64,000 nucleotides of DNA. Source: Spironucleus salmonicida. Its lineage: Eukaryota > Fornicata > Diplomonadida > Hexamitidae. The translations under genes and the position numbers were made by a program. The notes under the pieces were generated by a model, which ran no database searches, was not told the DNA's origin, and saw nothing but the letters and a program-made list of their open reading frames with translations. Every line of letters begins with the position of its first letter. Position 1 is the stretch's first letter. Shown here in pieces: positions 21,305 to 33,488 of this stretch. The stretch spans positions 78,001 through 142,000 of the forward strand of contig CM035324.1 in NCBI GenBank assembly GCA_000497125.2, written 5' to 3'.

Positions 21305-21862
21305 TATATGGAAAGTAAATTTCTTTTAATATAAATAATAAATATAAATAAATTATTAATGAAGCCAAAATTCGCATTTAATAATTACTATTACAGTTCT
21401 AAATTTAGATATTAGTAAAATCAATTTAAGCATTATATTAAATAACATTAGTAATTACTATAAATAAATAAAAAATAAAAACGAAAAACTAACAAAGAAA
21501 CTATTATTCACTGTTAATAACTTTTATCGTAAATTAAATTACTCCTAATACTATTAAGATATTCTGAAGATATAAGTATATATTAACTATAAATTGGTTG
21601 AGCTAATCTCAAAAATCGATCAATGAAACAATATATTACAAACTTTGATTTATTCCATTTTCTTTACCATTTCTCTAATTCCATAGATTATTAGCTAATT
21701 TAACAGTTTTTTCGTATCTAATATAAAGTTAAATTTCAGATAACGAATAACTTTAAAGATTATTGCAAGATTTTATTCAGTTTATAATTTTATTTCATTT
21801 ACTTATAGAATATTTATACAGATATTTAATGATGTAAATTCTAAAAATAAAATAAATAATGT
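21305..21862. other. AT-rich intergenic spacer
   Basis: AT-rich DNA between two minus-strand genes. No coding frame or structured RNA recognised. Confidence 0.6.
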
Positions 21863-22039
21863 TCATTCGGTGTTAATACAAGCAACGGGGCAAGCACCTT
21901 CGCAGCATCCACAGTCGACGCAAGCGGGAGCATCAATGATGGATTTACCATCATCTTTAGCAGTAATGCAGGAGGTGGGGCAAACACCAATGCAAGCCTG
22001 ACAACCAATACAATCGCTATCATTGACAATTCTGGGCAT
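21863..22039 (-). CDS. 2[4Fe-4S] ferredoxin (58 aa)
   Basis: Small electron carrier of anaerobic metabolism, typically reduced by pyruvate:ferredoxin oxidoreductase and oxidised by hydrogenase or other reductases. Translation from ATG 22039 to TGA 21863-21865 gives 58 residues with both cluster motifs: CIGCQACIGVCP at about residues 10-21 and CVDCGCCEGACP at about 41-52. Each is CxxCxxCxxxCP, with the closing Cys-Pro supplying the ligand. This is the bacterial-type dicluster form found in Giardia, Spironucleus and Entamoeba, not the [2Fe-2S] mitochondrial type. No targeting extension is evident, so a cytosolic location is likely. No TAA/TAG codons are used. The upstream region carries TTTTCCGC about 15 bases before the ATG. 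Confidence 0.95.
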   Translation of the reverse strand: MPRIVNDSDCIGCQACIGVCPTSCITAKDDGKSIIDAPACVDCGCCEGACPVACINTE

Positions 22040-22388
22040 ATTTAAGGAAGCGGAAAATATATTCTGCTACTTTTATATAACAAAAATAATATAATTTTAG
22101 ATAGTTTCACCAAGTATTGTAGTTATATAATATAATGAAATATATATCTAATTTATTATTTGAGAACAACATTAATCCAGTATTTTCTAATAATATTTGC
22201 TATAATCTACTTGAGATAATTTATATTATATTATAAATAAATTATATTTGATAATAACCTTAGCAAGTAAAACTGTTTTAAATAACAAATCAAGTTAAGA
22301 AATCCAAAACCTATTTTTCATTTTAAATAATAAAATTAATTAAAGAATATTCATATCTTAGAAACAAATAATAAAAATGGAAATTTAA
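22040..22388. other. AT-rich spacer
   Basis: AT-rich, between two minus-strand genes; contains the ferredoxin upstream element TTTTCCGC (minus strand). Nothing else seen. Confidence 0.55.
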
Positions 22389-23297
22389 TCAGAGTTCATC
22401 CTTCTTAGCAATAAGAGTTCTTGCGAACTCAATGAATTAGTCGGCTGAGTCAAATTCTTCAGACTTGTGGTCGCCTTCTTTGATAACACCAATGACGCTA
22501 GGGAAGTCAACAACCTTGAAAGTGTTTTCGAGATATTATTTCCATCTGTTAGAATCAACAAAGCAGAAGTTAACCTTGGAAACTAAATCATCACCTTTCA
22601 TAACCAAATCCTTAACCTTAGTTTCGATTTCCTTGATGAGCTTGGCATGTTTGGCCTTATCAGCAGCAAACTTAACCATAACCTTAGAAGAAAGAGTAGC
22701 ATAAGTATCAGGACCGAGCTCGGGGAAGAAGGGGAGCTTGTTGGAAGATATGAACTTGTCAACGGCAGCATAAGAGAAGGTAGAGGTGGTGAAAATTTCA
22801 CCATCACGGAAAGCCTTGACCATTCTGTCACCCTTAATGCAGAAAAGTTTAACCTTACCCTTGAAAGGCTCGAAATATTTCTCGTCTTTTATGGCATCAG
22901 GAGTAGAAACTAAGAAGGCAATGGGGTGCTTCTTGATGTTTTCCATAGCTTCGGCTTCAGGGATATAGGTAAGAGTAGGTAAGAGCATGGATTCAGCCCA
23001 AACTTTGATGGATTCAGCATTACGTTCGCCGTCAAACTCATAAACAGACTCGCCAGAAATGAGTTTGATAGCAGGGAAACCGGAAACACCGAAATCACCA
23101 CAGATAGACTTCTCCTCATCACAGTTAACTTCAGTAACTGGGATAGTGATATCAGTCTCAGAGAGCTTTTCCCACTCGGGAGCAAGAGATTTGCAGTGAC
23201 CGCACCATGGGGCGTAAAACTTAACAAGCTTCAAGTCGTAGTTTTTGATGTTGTCATTAGTGAGGTTGATGACCTCAGCAAGCAGGATGGCAAGCAT
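22389..23297 (-). CDS. Protein disulfide isomerase with KDEL (302 aa)
   Basis: ER oxidoreductase that forms and rearranges disulfides in secreted proteins. Minus-strand ATG 23297 to TGA 22389-22391. A short hydrophobic signal (MLAILLA) leads straight into one thioredoxin domain with the redox site WCGHC (Cys32, Cys35) and the cis-proline in GFPAIKL (about residue 77). The remaining ~200 residues form redox-inactive thioredoxin-like domains, and the protein ends in the ER-retrieval signal KDEL. Two TAA codons read as Gln near the C-terminus; under the standard code the protein would lose its retention signal. One active domain and 302 residues is short compared with animal PDI (about 500, two active domains) but typical of diplomonad PDIs. 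A disulfide-rich surface coat such as the product at 53.3 kb would be a natural client (inference). Confidence 0.93.
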
Positions 23298-24091
23298 TTA
23301 AAGGAAGGGTAGATTCTGTGGAGTGTAAAAATTCATTTATTTTATTATTTATTCTATATAATAATGATATATTAAACTATTAAACGTTAATTGACGAAGG
23401 GAAGTTTTATAATATAAAATATATTATGAAATAATAATTGAATCGGTTTATTTGTTTTCAAATAATATTTTATAGTCATATTAGTAACGTATAGATACAA
23501 AAAATAATAATATATTATGCTTATATTATACAAATATAATGTTATAAAATTAGATTCTAAAATGTAATATAGATTCCGGCCTATAAAACTATTATTCTAT
23601 ATTGTGCCTATAATAGCGACATTCCATTCTGTTAAAAAAGGTTTTTATCATCTTCTGTTCGTTCAAATATTATTAAATATGTACCACATTAGTTAATTTA
23701 GACTTCCAAAATTCTCTAAGTCGTCGAGCGGGATTCTTTTTATTGTTATACTTTGTTCATCAGTTTTGGGAAATAAATTCTGGAACTATGTTAACAAGGG
23801 AATTTTACTATTTGTCATTGCAAATAATATTATCGACTGAGATTTAGTTCAATTCAGTTTTAAGACTAATTATACTAACAAATCTTTTGCTAACTCATCT
23901 TACGCTTTTTAGCGTTATAATTTACATATATGAAATATTTCTTATTTTAATAGGGAATAATTTTTTTTGATTCATGTTATTTTAAATAAATTCTTTCATA
24001 GTTTAGTGTTATTCTAAATAGAATTTAATTTTTATATGAAAGTTTACCTATAATATTCATCAAAATTTATTAAAAGGAAAAATCAAAATCT
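23298..24091. other. AT-rich intergenic region
   Basis: AT-rich; includes one CTATATAATAATG motif at about 23354-23366. No convincing frame or RNA gene. Confidence 0.55.
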
Positions 24092-25528
24092 TCACTTTTA
24101 TTAAACTTCATAAAAATAACTACCTTCTTAAATCACGATACCATCAATACACTATATAAGTTTTTAAGGGTCTGAAACTCTTAATAATATCTCCTCCTTG
24201 TCCGAATTTAAAGATTGCATCATTTTAGCTCTTAGTTTATAAATGAGCTTATTCTCACACTAAATTTTATACTTTTAGTTAATTCGAATTTATAGTAATT
24301 CATTATCTAAATAAATAGAATCTTTTTCAATAAGTTCAATTTTTTCATTTATTTTAATGTACAGATTGGCATTAGAACATAAAATATTAATTTTTTACTA
24401 CTCTGGAATTTCGTCTCTGTATTGAATTTCTGAAATATCTTCAAAGTAGTTCAACTCCTAATCATTAATAACCGCGGAATGAGAGGTTGGTATTTAGTTA
24501 AATATAAGCTTACTAGGTTGCAGTAATTCTTTTTCAATAAATAATGGACTGTTTGAAACCTAGTCTTCTTCTTATTAATGTTGCAGATATAATTTTAAAG
24601 AAGGTGATTTTTATTATAATTCGGTGAATTTATTTATGACTTCTTAATTATGTTTTAGTTACTCATTGACTTAACTATCAAGTAAGTTTAGTGATTTTGG
24701 TGTCGGTGATCTAGGTGGGTTTTTAACCTAAAACACCTCCTCCTAATCAGAATCTGTTTTATTTTAAATATCACTGACTTATTCTTCAATTATACTTCGT
24801 ATAACGGAATTTGATTTTAAAACATGATCCTATTTATGTTCCAAACTAACATTTTAGTGACCATCATATATTTCATCTTAGGATAACTAAATTGAGTATT
24901 AGGCAGACCCCTGATGTTATATATGGCTTACTAAGGTATTATGGTTAGACTTATCATGTTATATTTCTTATAACTAATTAGAGATTTCAGTGTTTGGTTT
25001 CGAGTTTTCTTCAAAAATAGCAAAATCTTCCTCTAGCTATTAAAGATGACCGCTCATTCCACTTTTTGTTACCTATGCATCTGATATGTTTGTATTCTCT
25101 ATAATTAAATCTTCTTATAACAGATGAGCAGTATTTTATTCTATACTTATAGGTTCTTGCTACTATTGTTCACATTCTATAACAGAACCATCTTTATGAC
25201 TTTAGATTTCTTATTAAGAGGAGATACTACTTTCCATGGTTAAAATTTAATCTTCTTTTGAATTTTCACATTCTCTTACATATTACTCATTAATAATATT
25301 CTCGCCTTAATCCAAAGCTACAACTTCTATATCTTTGCTTTAACTTCCAATATCTCCTAAAAACTCAGTTTAGCTAGAAATTGTCGGTGCTTAAAAATCA
25401 TTTAAATCAATTTCCTCTACACATTTTACTTCTTCTGTGGAGTTAATAGAATATTCAAAGAGATCAGACTATATCGACATAGAGGGAGATGGAATCTGCT
25501 ATTTTGCTGCGCAGCAAAGTTTAAACAT
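24092..25528 (-). CDS. Acidic Gln/Ser-rich protein (478 aa), unknown function
   Basis: Minus-strand ATG 25528 (after ATTTCCAAAA) to TGA 24092-24094 in AAG-TGA-A context. About 50 TAA/TAG codons read as Gln with no internal TGA. The N-terminus MFKLCCAAKQQ has adjacent cysteines near the start, which could be palmitoylated. The body is a long Glu/Asp/Gln/Ser-rich, probably disordered region containing RSPTPKS. The last ~120 residues look structured (NLYIKINEKIELIEKDSIYL, then KYKIQCENKLIYKLRAKMMQ), suggesting a small globular domain. It has the architecture of the 9032 and 18875 products (disordered acidic body, ordered end) but lacks their GLKRSLSK and IPD motifs. No family recognised. Confidence 0.65.
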
Positions 25529-25925
25529 TTTTGGAAATTTGTCTATTTATTTTTTATATATAATATTGGTATAATGAGGACTTTGTAAAAATAATATATA
25601 TCATATAATATATAAATAATAATATAGTAACTTATTTTAAACAGTCAGCTCTTAAAAAATAAATAAATAAAAAAGAATTTATATTGTGTTAATGTCAAAC
25701 AACTATAAGGGATTTAAATAATTAAGGTTAAAGGAAGATACAGCTAAGAAGATATCATTGTCTCTTAACATTTATAATATTTAAATTTATATTGCAATTT
25801 ATTCCACTCTTAAAAACGTAATATATTCATATTATGATATAAAATAATAAGTTTATTTGATAAAACTATTATATAGCTTAATAAATATATATTTATTAGA
25901 TACGATATTATTACTTTTCCGCAAA
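25529..25925. promoter_or_regulatory. Divergent intergenic region with TTCC elements on both sides
   Basis: AT-rich spacer between a minus-strand and a plus-strand gene. TTTTCCGCAAA lies directly before the 25926 ATG and ATTTCCAAAA before the 25528 ATG on the other strand. Promoter function is inferred from recurrence of this element across the window. Confidence 0.4.
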
Positions 25926-26309
25926 ATGGCATTTAAGTAACTTACCAGTCTTAACTTGCTTTAGGGAAAAGTTGATACAACTAAACCAATATTATTAATG
26001 TATTTCTCTACTTACTGCCCTCTTTCTCGTAAAATAGTTGATAATGTCATCGCCAAAGATATTCCTAACTGTGAAAAAGTATTCATTGCTTGTGAAACTC
26101 CTAAATAGGTTGCCTAATATATTTAAAAATACCCCAAAGAAGCATTTGCAGTTGATCAAGACGATCTTTTCAGATCCTTCTTGTATAACAATGTCCCTAA
26201 ATTAGCCACTAATTATTATATCTTCCTCTTAAAGGACGGAAATGTTCTCTGGAAGGGTGTCCCAGAAAGTGGTGAATTCAATCATAGCATGTAAAAGATT
26301 CTTGGCTGA
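25926..26309 (+). CDS. Tryparedoxin/thioredoxin-like protein (127 aa)
   Basis: ATG 25926, directly after TTTTCCGCAAA, to TGA 26307-26309, with TAA/TAG=Gln. The order of elements fits a thioredoxin-8/tryparedoxin-like fold: a beta strand and active-site loop (ILLMYFSTYCPLSRK), a second strand (EKVFIACETPK), a helix, a cis-proline region (NVPKLATNYYIFLL) and the final KDGNVLWKG strand-turn. The active site reads C31-P-L-S34, so the resolving cysteine is replaced by serine. That suggests a monothiol protein acting with glutathione-like thiols or a non-redox role. No signal peptide, so probably cytosolic. Fold-level assignment is fairly safe; substrate is unknown. Confidence 0.65.
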
Positions 26310-26552
26310 TTTTATTTATCACCTTTATAATACTTAGTAGTCATATTTATTACTTATTTTCAGTGGTTTTTACTTATTAAATATATCGTCTACTATATCA
26401 GTATTGTTAACGAAGAATATAGATAAAAAATAAAAATGAAGTCATTTTACCCATAGTTTCACTATGTTTTACGCACAATCTATTTATGTAATTTCATAGT
26501 ACATTATTTTAAATATTTAAATTCAGCGTTATATAACAACAATATTAGTAAT

Positions 26553-26771
26553 ATGGATACTGAACAGTATAACTAGCCTCTAATAAATTAAATTTTAGAC
26601 CTAATAAAAGCAGATGAATATTTATAAGATCATAAAGCTTTGAATTTTAATTTTTAAAGCACCAATAATTATAAAACATATAACTTCATCTTAATAAATA
26701 TAATTTAATATAATGAATTATGGGAAATATTCAAATATGATCAATTTCTGAATAACTTCCATTAACTATGA
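26553..26771 (+). CDS. Small protein candidate (72 aa)
   Basis: ATG 26553 to TGA 26769-26771, TAA/TAG=Gln. It begins with a plausible amphipathic helix (INQILDLIKADEYLQDHK) but becomes Asn/Tyr/Ile-rich, as random AT would give. It overlaps the end of the minus-strand candidate at 26731-26919. Weak. Confidence 0.25.
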
Positions 26772-26919
26772 TACCAGTATTCAGAATTTGAGAGCATATT
26801 ATAGGTGAGCTAATTGGATCATTTTTATCTAAACTAGATAGCATATTGCCATAAGGATCAAGTAACAGATAATCATTTTTTCTTAAACAAATTTTGAACA
26901 TTTTTGGCAATGAATACAT
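26731..26919 (-). CDS. Small protein candidate (62 aa)
   Basis: Minus-strand ATG 26919 to TGA, with no TAA/TAG codon despite the AT-rich setting. The composition is protein-like (MFKICLRKNDYLLLDPYGNM, then SSPIICSQILNTG). No family recognised. It overlaps the plus-strand candidate by about 40 bases tail to tail; this one looks the better of the two. Confidence 0.35.
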   Translation of the reverse strand: MYSLPKMFKICLRKNDYLLLDPYGNMLSSLDKNDPISSPIICSQILNTGIIVNGSYSEIDHI

Positions 26920-27347
26920 TGCATATAATATTATAATAAAAACATTCTATCGTTGTAATAACTTGGTTAATTCACTATTTAAAAACATAAATTTTAGAAA
27001 ATCAATTGAGAATATACCAAAGATAAAATATAAATTATATATAAGAAAAAACAGAATTAATAAGTTTAAACCCAAATATAATTCTATAATGGTTAAACTA
27101 TCTACTGTAGTTAATAAAATATTAATTATTATCCAATATTCTATAATATAAATTTGAATAAAAATCAATAGGTAAAATAAAGTAATGATACATATGTTAA
27201 TGTCAAATATTTTAAAATATCGGTTTTCTAAATTTAATTATATTTATATTAACAATACAATGGCCAAATATCAGTATTGAAAACAGATATATATTTACTA
27301 CAATTCGATGTTATACAAATAAATACCTAAACCAGTAAATTTAGAAA

Positions 27348-27869
27348 ATGCAGAAAACCTAATCTACTTTTTTACTAGACATGAGCCCTGACGCCAGAAA
27401 ATCTGGTAATTCAAAAATGTTCGCATTTAACACATTAAATCATACTAGTAGTTCGCAAAAGTTATTTCTAGCAGTGGATGAAATCAAAGAGTAAAGTGTT
27501 TCACCCGTCTAGTCGTATAGCGATATATTATCTTTCTTTGATCAAATAGAGCCAGATATTGATCCTATAGATGTTAAGAAAAACGAAATAGAATAAAAAT
27601 TAACTAATATTAAAAATATGTTAACTAATCAATAAATTGGACAAATAGAAATTCTACAGGAATAATTAGATACCTAGTAACAATAAATTAATGCAAATTA
27701 GTAAAACTTATTATAAATTAAGAATTAAATGGTTATGATTACAAATAACATAAATTAGTTGCTTTAAGATCAGTAGATGATGAAATTGACAGTATTGGAC
27801 CAAAAAAATATGATCTTGAATTAAAAACTAACGTAGATGTAATCTACCGTGATGTAAGGAAGACAGTGA
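27348..27869 (+). CDS. Gln-rich coiled-coil protein (173 aa)
   Basis: ATG 27348 to TGA 27867-27869 in CAG-TGA-G context. Roughly 25 TAA/TAG codons read as Gln. Residues 1-80 are polar with Ser/Asp (MSPDARKSGNSKMFAFNT). From about 85 to the end is one uninterrupted heptad coiled coil (IGQIEILQEQLDTQQQQINA and onward) ending VMQGRQ. Architecture matches the 3964-4404 and ORF A products: polar head, long coil, short basic C-terminus. Function unknown; probably an oligomer or scaffold. Confidence 0.6.
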
Positions 27870-28485
27870 GAAGCAAGTTTTACATTATTTAAAAATTTAT
27901 TTTTTATCGAATCTTTGCAAATTATATGGATTGTAATTTTATCTAATGTAAACTATATATTGATTTTCAAATAAATTTTATCATAATTGTTAATTAAACT
28001 AGAATTTAAGCTTTGTGCATAAAATTTCGTTTCAAATTTTAAGGGTTTGCCCTTATCTTATCCTAATTTTTTAATTAATTATTTTTTTAATGCTAAAAAT
28101 TATGTATAAAGAGCAACTAATATTTTTACTGAAATTAATAAAAACTTAATATATCTGAACTAATTTACTTGTACTTTTATGATTAAATCAACTAAAAGAT
28201 AAATTAATATCACTTTTTAGCTTAACCTAAAACCTATAAAATATTAAATATACAATTATTGATAATATTATTTTATATATTATCAGCATATACGTAACTA
28301 TAGCTTTAATTCCCAGTGACATATCATAAATTTTTTATGTTATATAATATATAATGTTAAATTAAAGAAACTCAATTATACTTATATTAATTATTATATT
28401 TAATTATATAACCTTGTATTTACTAATATAATTAATATATGATTTATACCTATAATTTTATGTCCACTCCACTTTAAATTTAGTC
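27870..28485. other. AT-rich intergenic region
   Basis: Strongly AT-rich. A GTCCACTCCACTTTAAAT stretch precedes the permease start. No other feature seen. Confidence 0.5.
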
Positions 28486-30045
28486 ATGGATGACGACCAT
28501 TACGTTAAACCGGCCAGTCCCGCTCCCTAAAACAAAAAAGGAGTAGGAATACTCGGTCTCACAACTATGCTATATTTCCTAGTGACGTCTGGACCATTTG
28601 GGATCGAGCCAACGGTCCAAGCAGCAGGCCTTTTCTGGGCTGTAGTTGGCGTCATTATTATTCCACTTTTAGTCTCTTTGCCACAGGGAGTCATTTACTC
28701 GGAAATGTCTTCGTTTTTCCCGTTCATGGGGAGCACAATAATGTGGGGACAGTCGACTGCGAATATTGCAAAAACTAACATGCAAAACGACGCATCCATA
28801 AAGAATAAGATAAAATTTGGATCCCTGCAGTTCCTCTCCCATCTGAACGCTCATACTCTTTTGCTCAAAGCGATGTTTGACAACGCCATGTACCCAGCCA
28901 TGTTCTGCGACTATGTAGCAATCTTATGGCCTGGCATCGATAAGCCATATTTCAGGGTACTCGTGGCGTTTGTGCAGTTTGTTTTCGTCGGTATTTTGAA
29001 TTTGTACGGCCTCGACGTTGCTGGAATCGCGCAGTATGTTATTGGCGTCCTCATCCTTTCTCCGATTGTTATTTTTGTGTTACTTTCCCTGAACAGCTGG
29101 AATTTTGAGCATTTTTCAATTGCTAACACTCCCCAAAATCCGGATTTTCAGACTCTCATTTCGACTATTATCTGGTGCTGCACAGGCTTTGACCAGGCCA
29201 CAAACATCAGCTCAGAGGTCATAAAGCCCAGCAGGACCTATCCTATCTCTTACTTAAATTGCGTAATTCTCATGATTTTGACGTATTTATTCCCACTTTT
29301 GGCAGCTGGGATGATGCAACAAGATACTGAATTGTATGTAAATGGAGCGTTTGCTTCGATTTCACAAAAGTTGATATTTTGTGGGAACGGATGGCTGAGC
29401 TACTGGCTAGTGTTTTCAGGCGCTTTTTCTTCATTGACCATTTTGAACTGCTGTGTGAGCTCTACTAGCAGGGAGGTCTATCAAAACGCAAAATAGGGTC
29501 TGCTTCCATTTGGAAGGTGGGTTGGAGTATTAAAATGTTTCAAAAAAAATACTGACGTTAATGATTTTAATATCACGGAATCAGAAGCGGATAAGTTCGG
29601 AATGGTTCCGCATTTTGGGATTTTAGCAGTGTCAATTGTGCCTACATTACTTCTTATTTTTGACTACGAGTTTCTTATTTAATGTGACGCTATTTTAATC
29701 ATTGTAGCTATGTTCTTCAATATTATCTTTTACGTTATAGCGAAGCATGGAAAAGATGGATTTTTGCGCTAAAATAAATTTAGATAAGATATATTTTTGA
29801 TGAAAGGTGGTATTTATTCGACGATTTTAATTATTTTATGTCCATTGGCCGTGGGATTCGCTTTGCTTTATTTTGAGGGTGGAATGCTTATGTTTTACTG
29901 GGTTGTAGGAATGGTTATTTTGATGACGTTTTCAGGACTGTATGCACTAATTTAGAAATGGTAATCTTAGAAGGCACACCGTGCTTCTAATTATGACTAT
30001 CTTGACACACGGAACTAATCAGAAATGATTAGTTCTGCCTTGTGA
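28486..30045 (+). CDS. APC-superfamily amino-acid permease (519 aa)
   Basis: Integral membrane transporter for amino-acid uptake or exchange. The frame opens at ATG 28486 (MDDDHYVKPASPAPQ) and closes at TGA 30043-30045. The standard-code frame breaks at a TAG after YQNAK, but the protein continues through two further membrane segments. About 12 hydrophobic segments are visible. The first has the APC substrate-site loop TSGPFGIEP (unwound TM1, compare GxG). TM6 carries IIWCCTGFDQATNISSEV, the conserved F.G...(A/S).E region of the family. The N-terminal ~25 residues are polar and cytosolic. The order and spacing match the polyamine/amino-acid (APA/LAT-like) transporters frequent in diplomonads and trypanosomatids. 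Substrate cannot be read from sequence. Length is normal and no damage is seen. Confidence 0.88.
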
Positions 30046-30525
30046 TGGGGGTATAATTGGGGTTTATTATTTATGATGTTTCTAACAGAAACTTATTTAT
30101 ATGGTGTTGTATCACTTTCTATTTATTATTATATTATTTTGTTGTAAATTATGTATTATACTATGTCGTTTAACTTGATTTGGCTATTTCAAAATAATCT
30201 TATAATATATTTTGATTAGTTATTATAGTATTATATTACCATTTCCAGAAAATCTTATAACTTTACTATTTTGTATAACTAAATTTATTCTTATTTTGAG
30301 TATGTCAATGATTATATTATGATGTATCATTGTAAAGCTCAAGACCAGTAAACAGAAGTACATTGTATTTTTTACTTTAAAAATAATTGAATAATTGATA
30401 ATTATTATACTTATAATATTATTTGATATCTAAAGCCTTTATAGAATTTAAGATAATTTCAGTGTAAAGTAAATATTATATAGATTTGTCAGTACTTTAG
30501 TTTCTTAATATTAAAAAAAAATAAA
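30046..30525. other. AT-rich intergenic region
   Basis: AT-rich; no gene seen. Confidence 0.5.
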
Positions 30526-30654
30526 TCATTTCAGGTATCTCATAAAACTAACATTTGTCATAAATAAATGTAGTTATTACTCAGACTTAGTGGCATTCGG
30601 TCTATCTTCTAGGAAATTCTGTTATTTATAAACTCTAAAGTCATACTAAGGCAT
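30526..30654 (-). CDS. Very small protein candidate (42 aa)
   Basis: Minus-strand ATG 30654 to TGA, with TAA/TAG=Gln. The translation (MPQYDFRVYKQQNFLEDRPN, then SEQQLHLFMTNVSFMRYLK) has a less AT-biased amino-acid make-up than random frames nearby. Too short to assign; possibly a real micro-protein. Confidence 0.25.
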
Positions 30655-31655
30655 AAAAATTTATCACAAAATGTTAAAATATTGTATAAGTATTGAAACT
30701 GATTACAACATATTTATATTATTCACCCCAGCTTGAAATTACTACCAGAGAATACAAAATTAAATAAACATATTTTATATATTATATAAATAATCATTTA
30801 GTAACCTAACTTTCCATGTAAATCCAAAATAACCAGCACCTACAAATAACACAAATCTCCTTACCTACTTACATTATTATTACCTAATCCCATTTAAACC
30901 TAATCTTTTCAGTACATAACTACTCAATTCGTTATCAACCTAAAATTACCCATAAAGTTAAAAAAATATAACAATAATTATATCATATAATATTCACTTT
31001 TAACCACTTTCCTCAACAAATCCCGTATGCGTCCCTACTAAACTCACAAAACTGTATTTAAAACCTATTTTCACCCGCCTTCAATCAATATACTCCAAAT
31101 TCCCACACTCTGCAGCTCTAGTTTTTTCTTACAAAACTTACATTATTATATACTCAAAATACATTATCAGTTATTTCTTAAGATGCAAATTATACACTTA
31201 CGCAAATTACTTGCTACCTAATTTGCTAACAAATTCTCGCTGACCCGACTGAATTTTCTCTAAAGGTGAAAACTTTAACTAAAAATTTTTCATTTTCGCC
31301 GGTGAAATTCTGAAATTCTTTGCCCAAAACGACTGAAAAACGCTAAAATTCGACGTTTTCATTGAATTTTGCGACTTGAAATTTTGACTCCTCGTAGAAT
31401 TTTGCGATCTGCTAAGCAGCAAATTCCGGAATTTGGCGGGCAAAAACCGTTTGTTTATATTATAAAAAGATATAATAATTAGTAATTGTATACTGTTTAA
31501 AAAAAACTAAATTGAGGAAGCACGATGTTTGATAAAAGTAGCTGAAAGGTCTCCAATGGGCTTCTTTAGGTTTTAAATAAAGAATAAATTGCTTATATCA
31601 GCGTAGAATTTAAATTTGGTGATATAAGGGAATTCTGCCTTGACAAGAACTAAGT
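30655..31655. other. AT-rich intergenic region
   Basis: AT-rich with a slightly GC-richer patch at about 31240-31440. No coding frame or RNA gene supported. Confidence 0.5.
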
Positions 31656-31958
31656 ATGAGTGGGTAAGCTAATAATGATATAGTAGATTTACTCAATTTA
31701 AAAGTTTAAGTATTAAGCGAAATTGCACCGTTCTAGTCTAAACTTTCACTCCTGTGTTAGTTATTTGATTGTGTCTAAAGTAAAATAGTTTTAGTGATAT
31801 TTCTGCAGCTCTAATTTGAATAAGCAATTTCTGGATCAGGAAATTACGATTTTTTATCGGGAAGAACTGCATATTTAGCTTAAATTTTTAGATCCTTTCG
31901 TTAATCAGGGTTTGGTTTTAATTTTTAGTATTTGACAATTTTTATGATTCTTTGGTGA
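31656..31958 (+). CDS. Weak 100-aa candidate, possibly frameshifted
   Basis: ATG 31656 to TGA 31956-31958. The first ~45 residues are protein-like (NNDIVDLLNLKVQVLSEIAP, then FQSKLSLLCQLFD). In the second half the neighbouring frame (about 31799-31935, ending in TGA) looks better (NKQFLDQEITIFYREELHIQ). This suggests a frameshift or a short intron around 31780-31810. No homology. Confidence 0.25.
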
Positions 31959-33488
31959 TAATATTCAGCTAAATTATTATCATATTTATGTCAGTTCTGT
32001 CTGTAATTGATGTGATATTAAGAGGGTTAGATTATATGGCATATATAAGGGCGTATTGCGACCAATATAACTAAGGTAAACATTTGTGTATGACATAATG
32101 CAATATATTGTGATGAGACTTAATAATTTTGTCTGTATAAATACATAAACTGAACAAAATGTGCAAGTTCTTCATTTTTACTATTAAATCAACTTAGTTT
32201 ACGAGTAATTATACTATAATACAGATTGTACATTGTAACATTCTTTATTCAATAACATATTGCTTTTAGTTGATTTGGATAAATTGTGGGTTATACTTTT
32301 TTATCTCATGAAAGAAGCTTATTAGTAATACTAAAAAATATTCAGTTGACCATAATTAATAATTATTAGCGAATAATGTTATAAAATAACTTAAAATACA
32401 TGATTTATACTAATGTAGTAAATCTTTATTTGATCTATTAGCGAAACTTGTTTATAACATTTGATATGTATTTTACTATTTACTAATTTGAAAATCCAAC
32501 TTAATATATAGGTTTCATTCTTAAATAGTGCTATTAGCGTCATAAGTAATTGATCAATTCTAATTTATGGCTATGCGTATTAATTATCTATAAAAATTAT
32601 TATAATTTTTAATAATATTAGTTGATACATTTTGTGTGTAAGCATCAAATTTTTCCGATTAAAATCTAAAAAAACTACGCTATAAGAATATTTATACACA
32701 GATAAAATTTTGTTTTTAAAAAAGTGTTAAAAAATATTTTGTATCTAAATTATACTATTTCATCTTCGATATCGGCTAAATAGCCTAAGTTGGTGATTTA
32801 TATAAAAATTATAAGAAAAATAATTAACAGTTAATATTATTTTTCTAATAAAATCTCTATTCCCAATATTTTATTTGCAATTTAAAAAACATAAATAAAA
32901 TGATTTAATATTCATTCAAATAGATTAGATTTATAGTTTATTGAGATTATTATTAGCATACTTTTATTTAATCTATAATTATAGAGAAATGTGAAATAAA
33001 ACGATTTGGAACTAGATATATTGGTATTTATACGTGTATAAATAGTATTGATAATTATACTTGGTCAACTTAATGTATGATTCGATTAGCGTATCCGAAT
33101 TGGTAGTAATACAGCTCCAGTTAAGTCAAAAAATAATGTGTGATAACAGTTAGTTTTTTGTTTTTTTGTATTATTGCTGATACAAATATAATATTAAATA
33201 GTTATTAAAAATTTATAATGGATATTGAAATAGTGTATGAAAATATTATTGATGTTAGAGTTAATTTTTAGTAAGTTAAAAGGACTAAGACTTAGTTATA
33301 TTTAATGTTAATATATTTTAAACTTTTAATAGTTTCAAGACAATCTTTGTAATTAATGATTTGACATAACTTATGATTTCATTTAGAGAAATTATTATTA
33401 ACATATTTAAATTTATTTATAAGTATAAAATTAAAGTTTAGTAATGCAGTACGATAAAAGTTATAAATAAAGCTTTAAAGTAGATTCT
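31959..33488. other. Long AT-rich intergenic region
   Basis: About 1.5 kb of very AT-rich DNA between converging neighbours. No gene, RNA or repeat recognised. Confidence 0.55.

Noticed and set aside
31783-31811. Possible 29-base intron GTAAAATAG...TTTCTGCAG
   Set aside because: Splicing it out leads to an immediate TGA, so it does not rescue the downstream protein-like frame.
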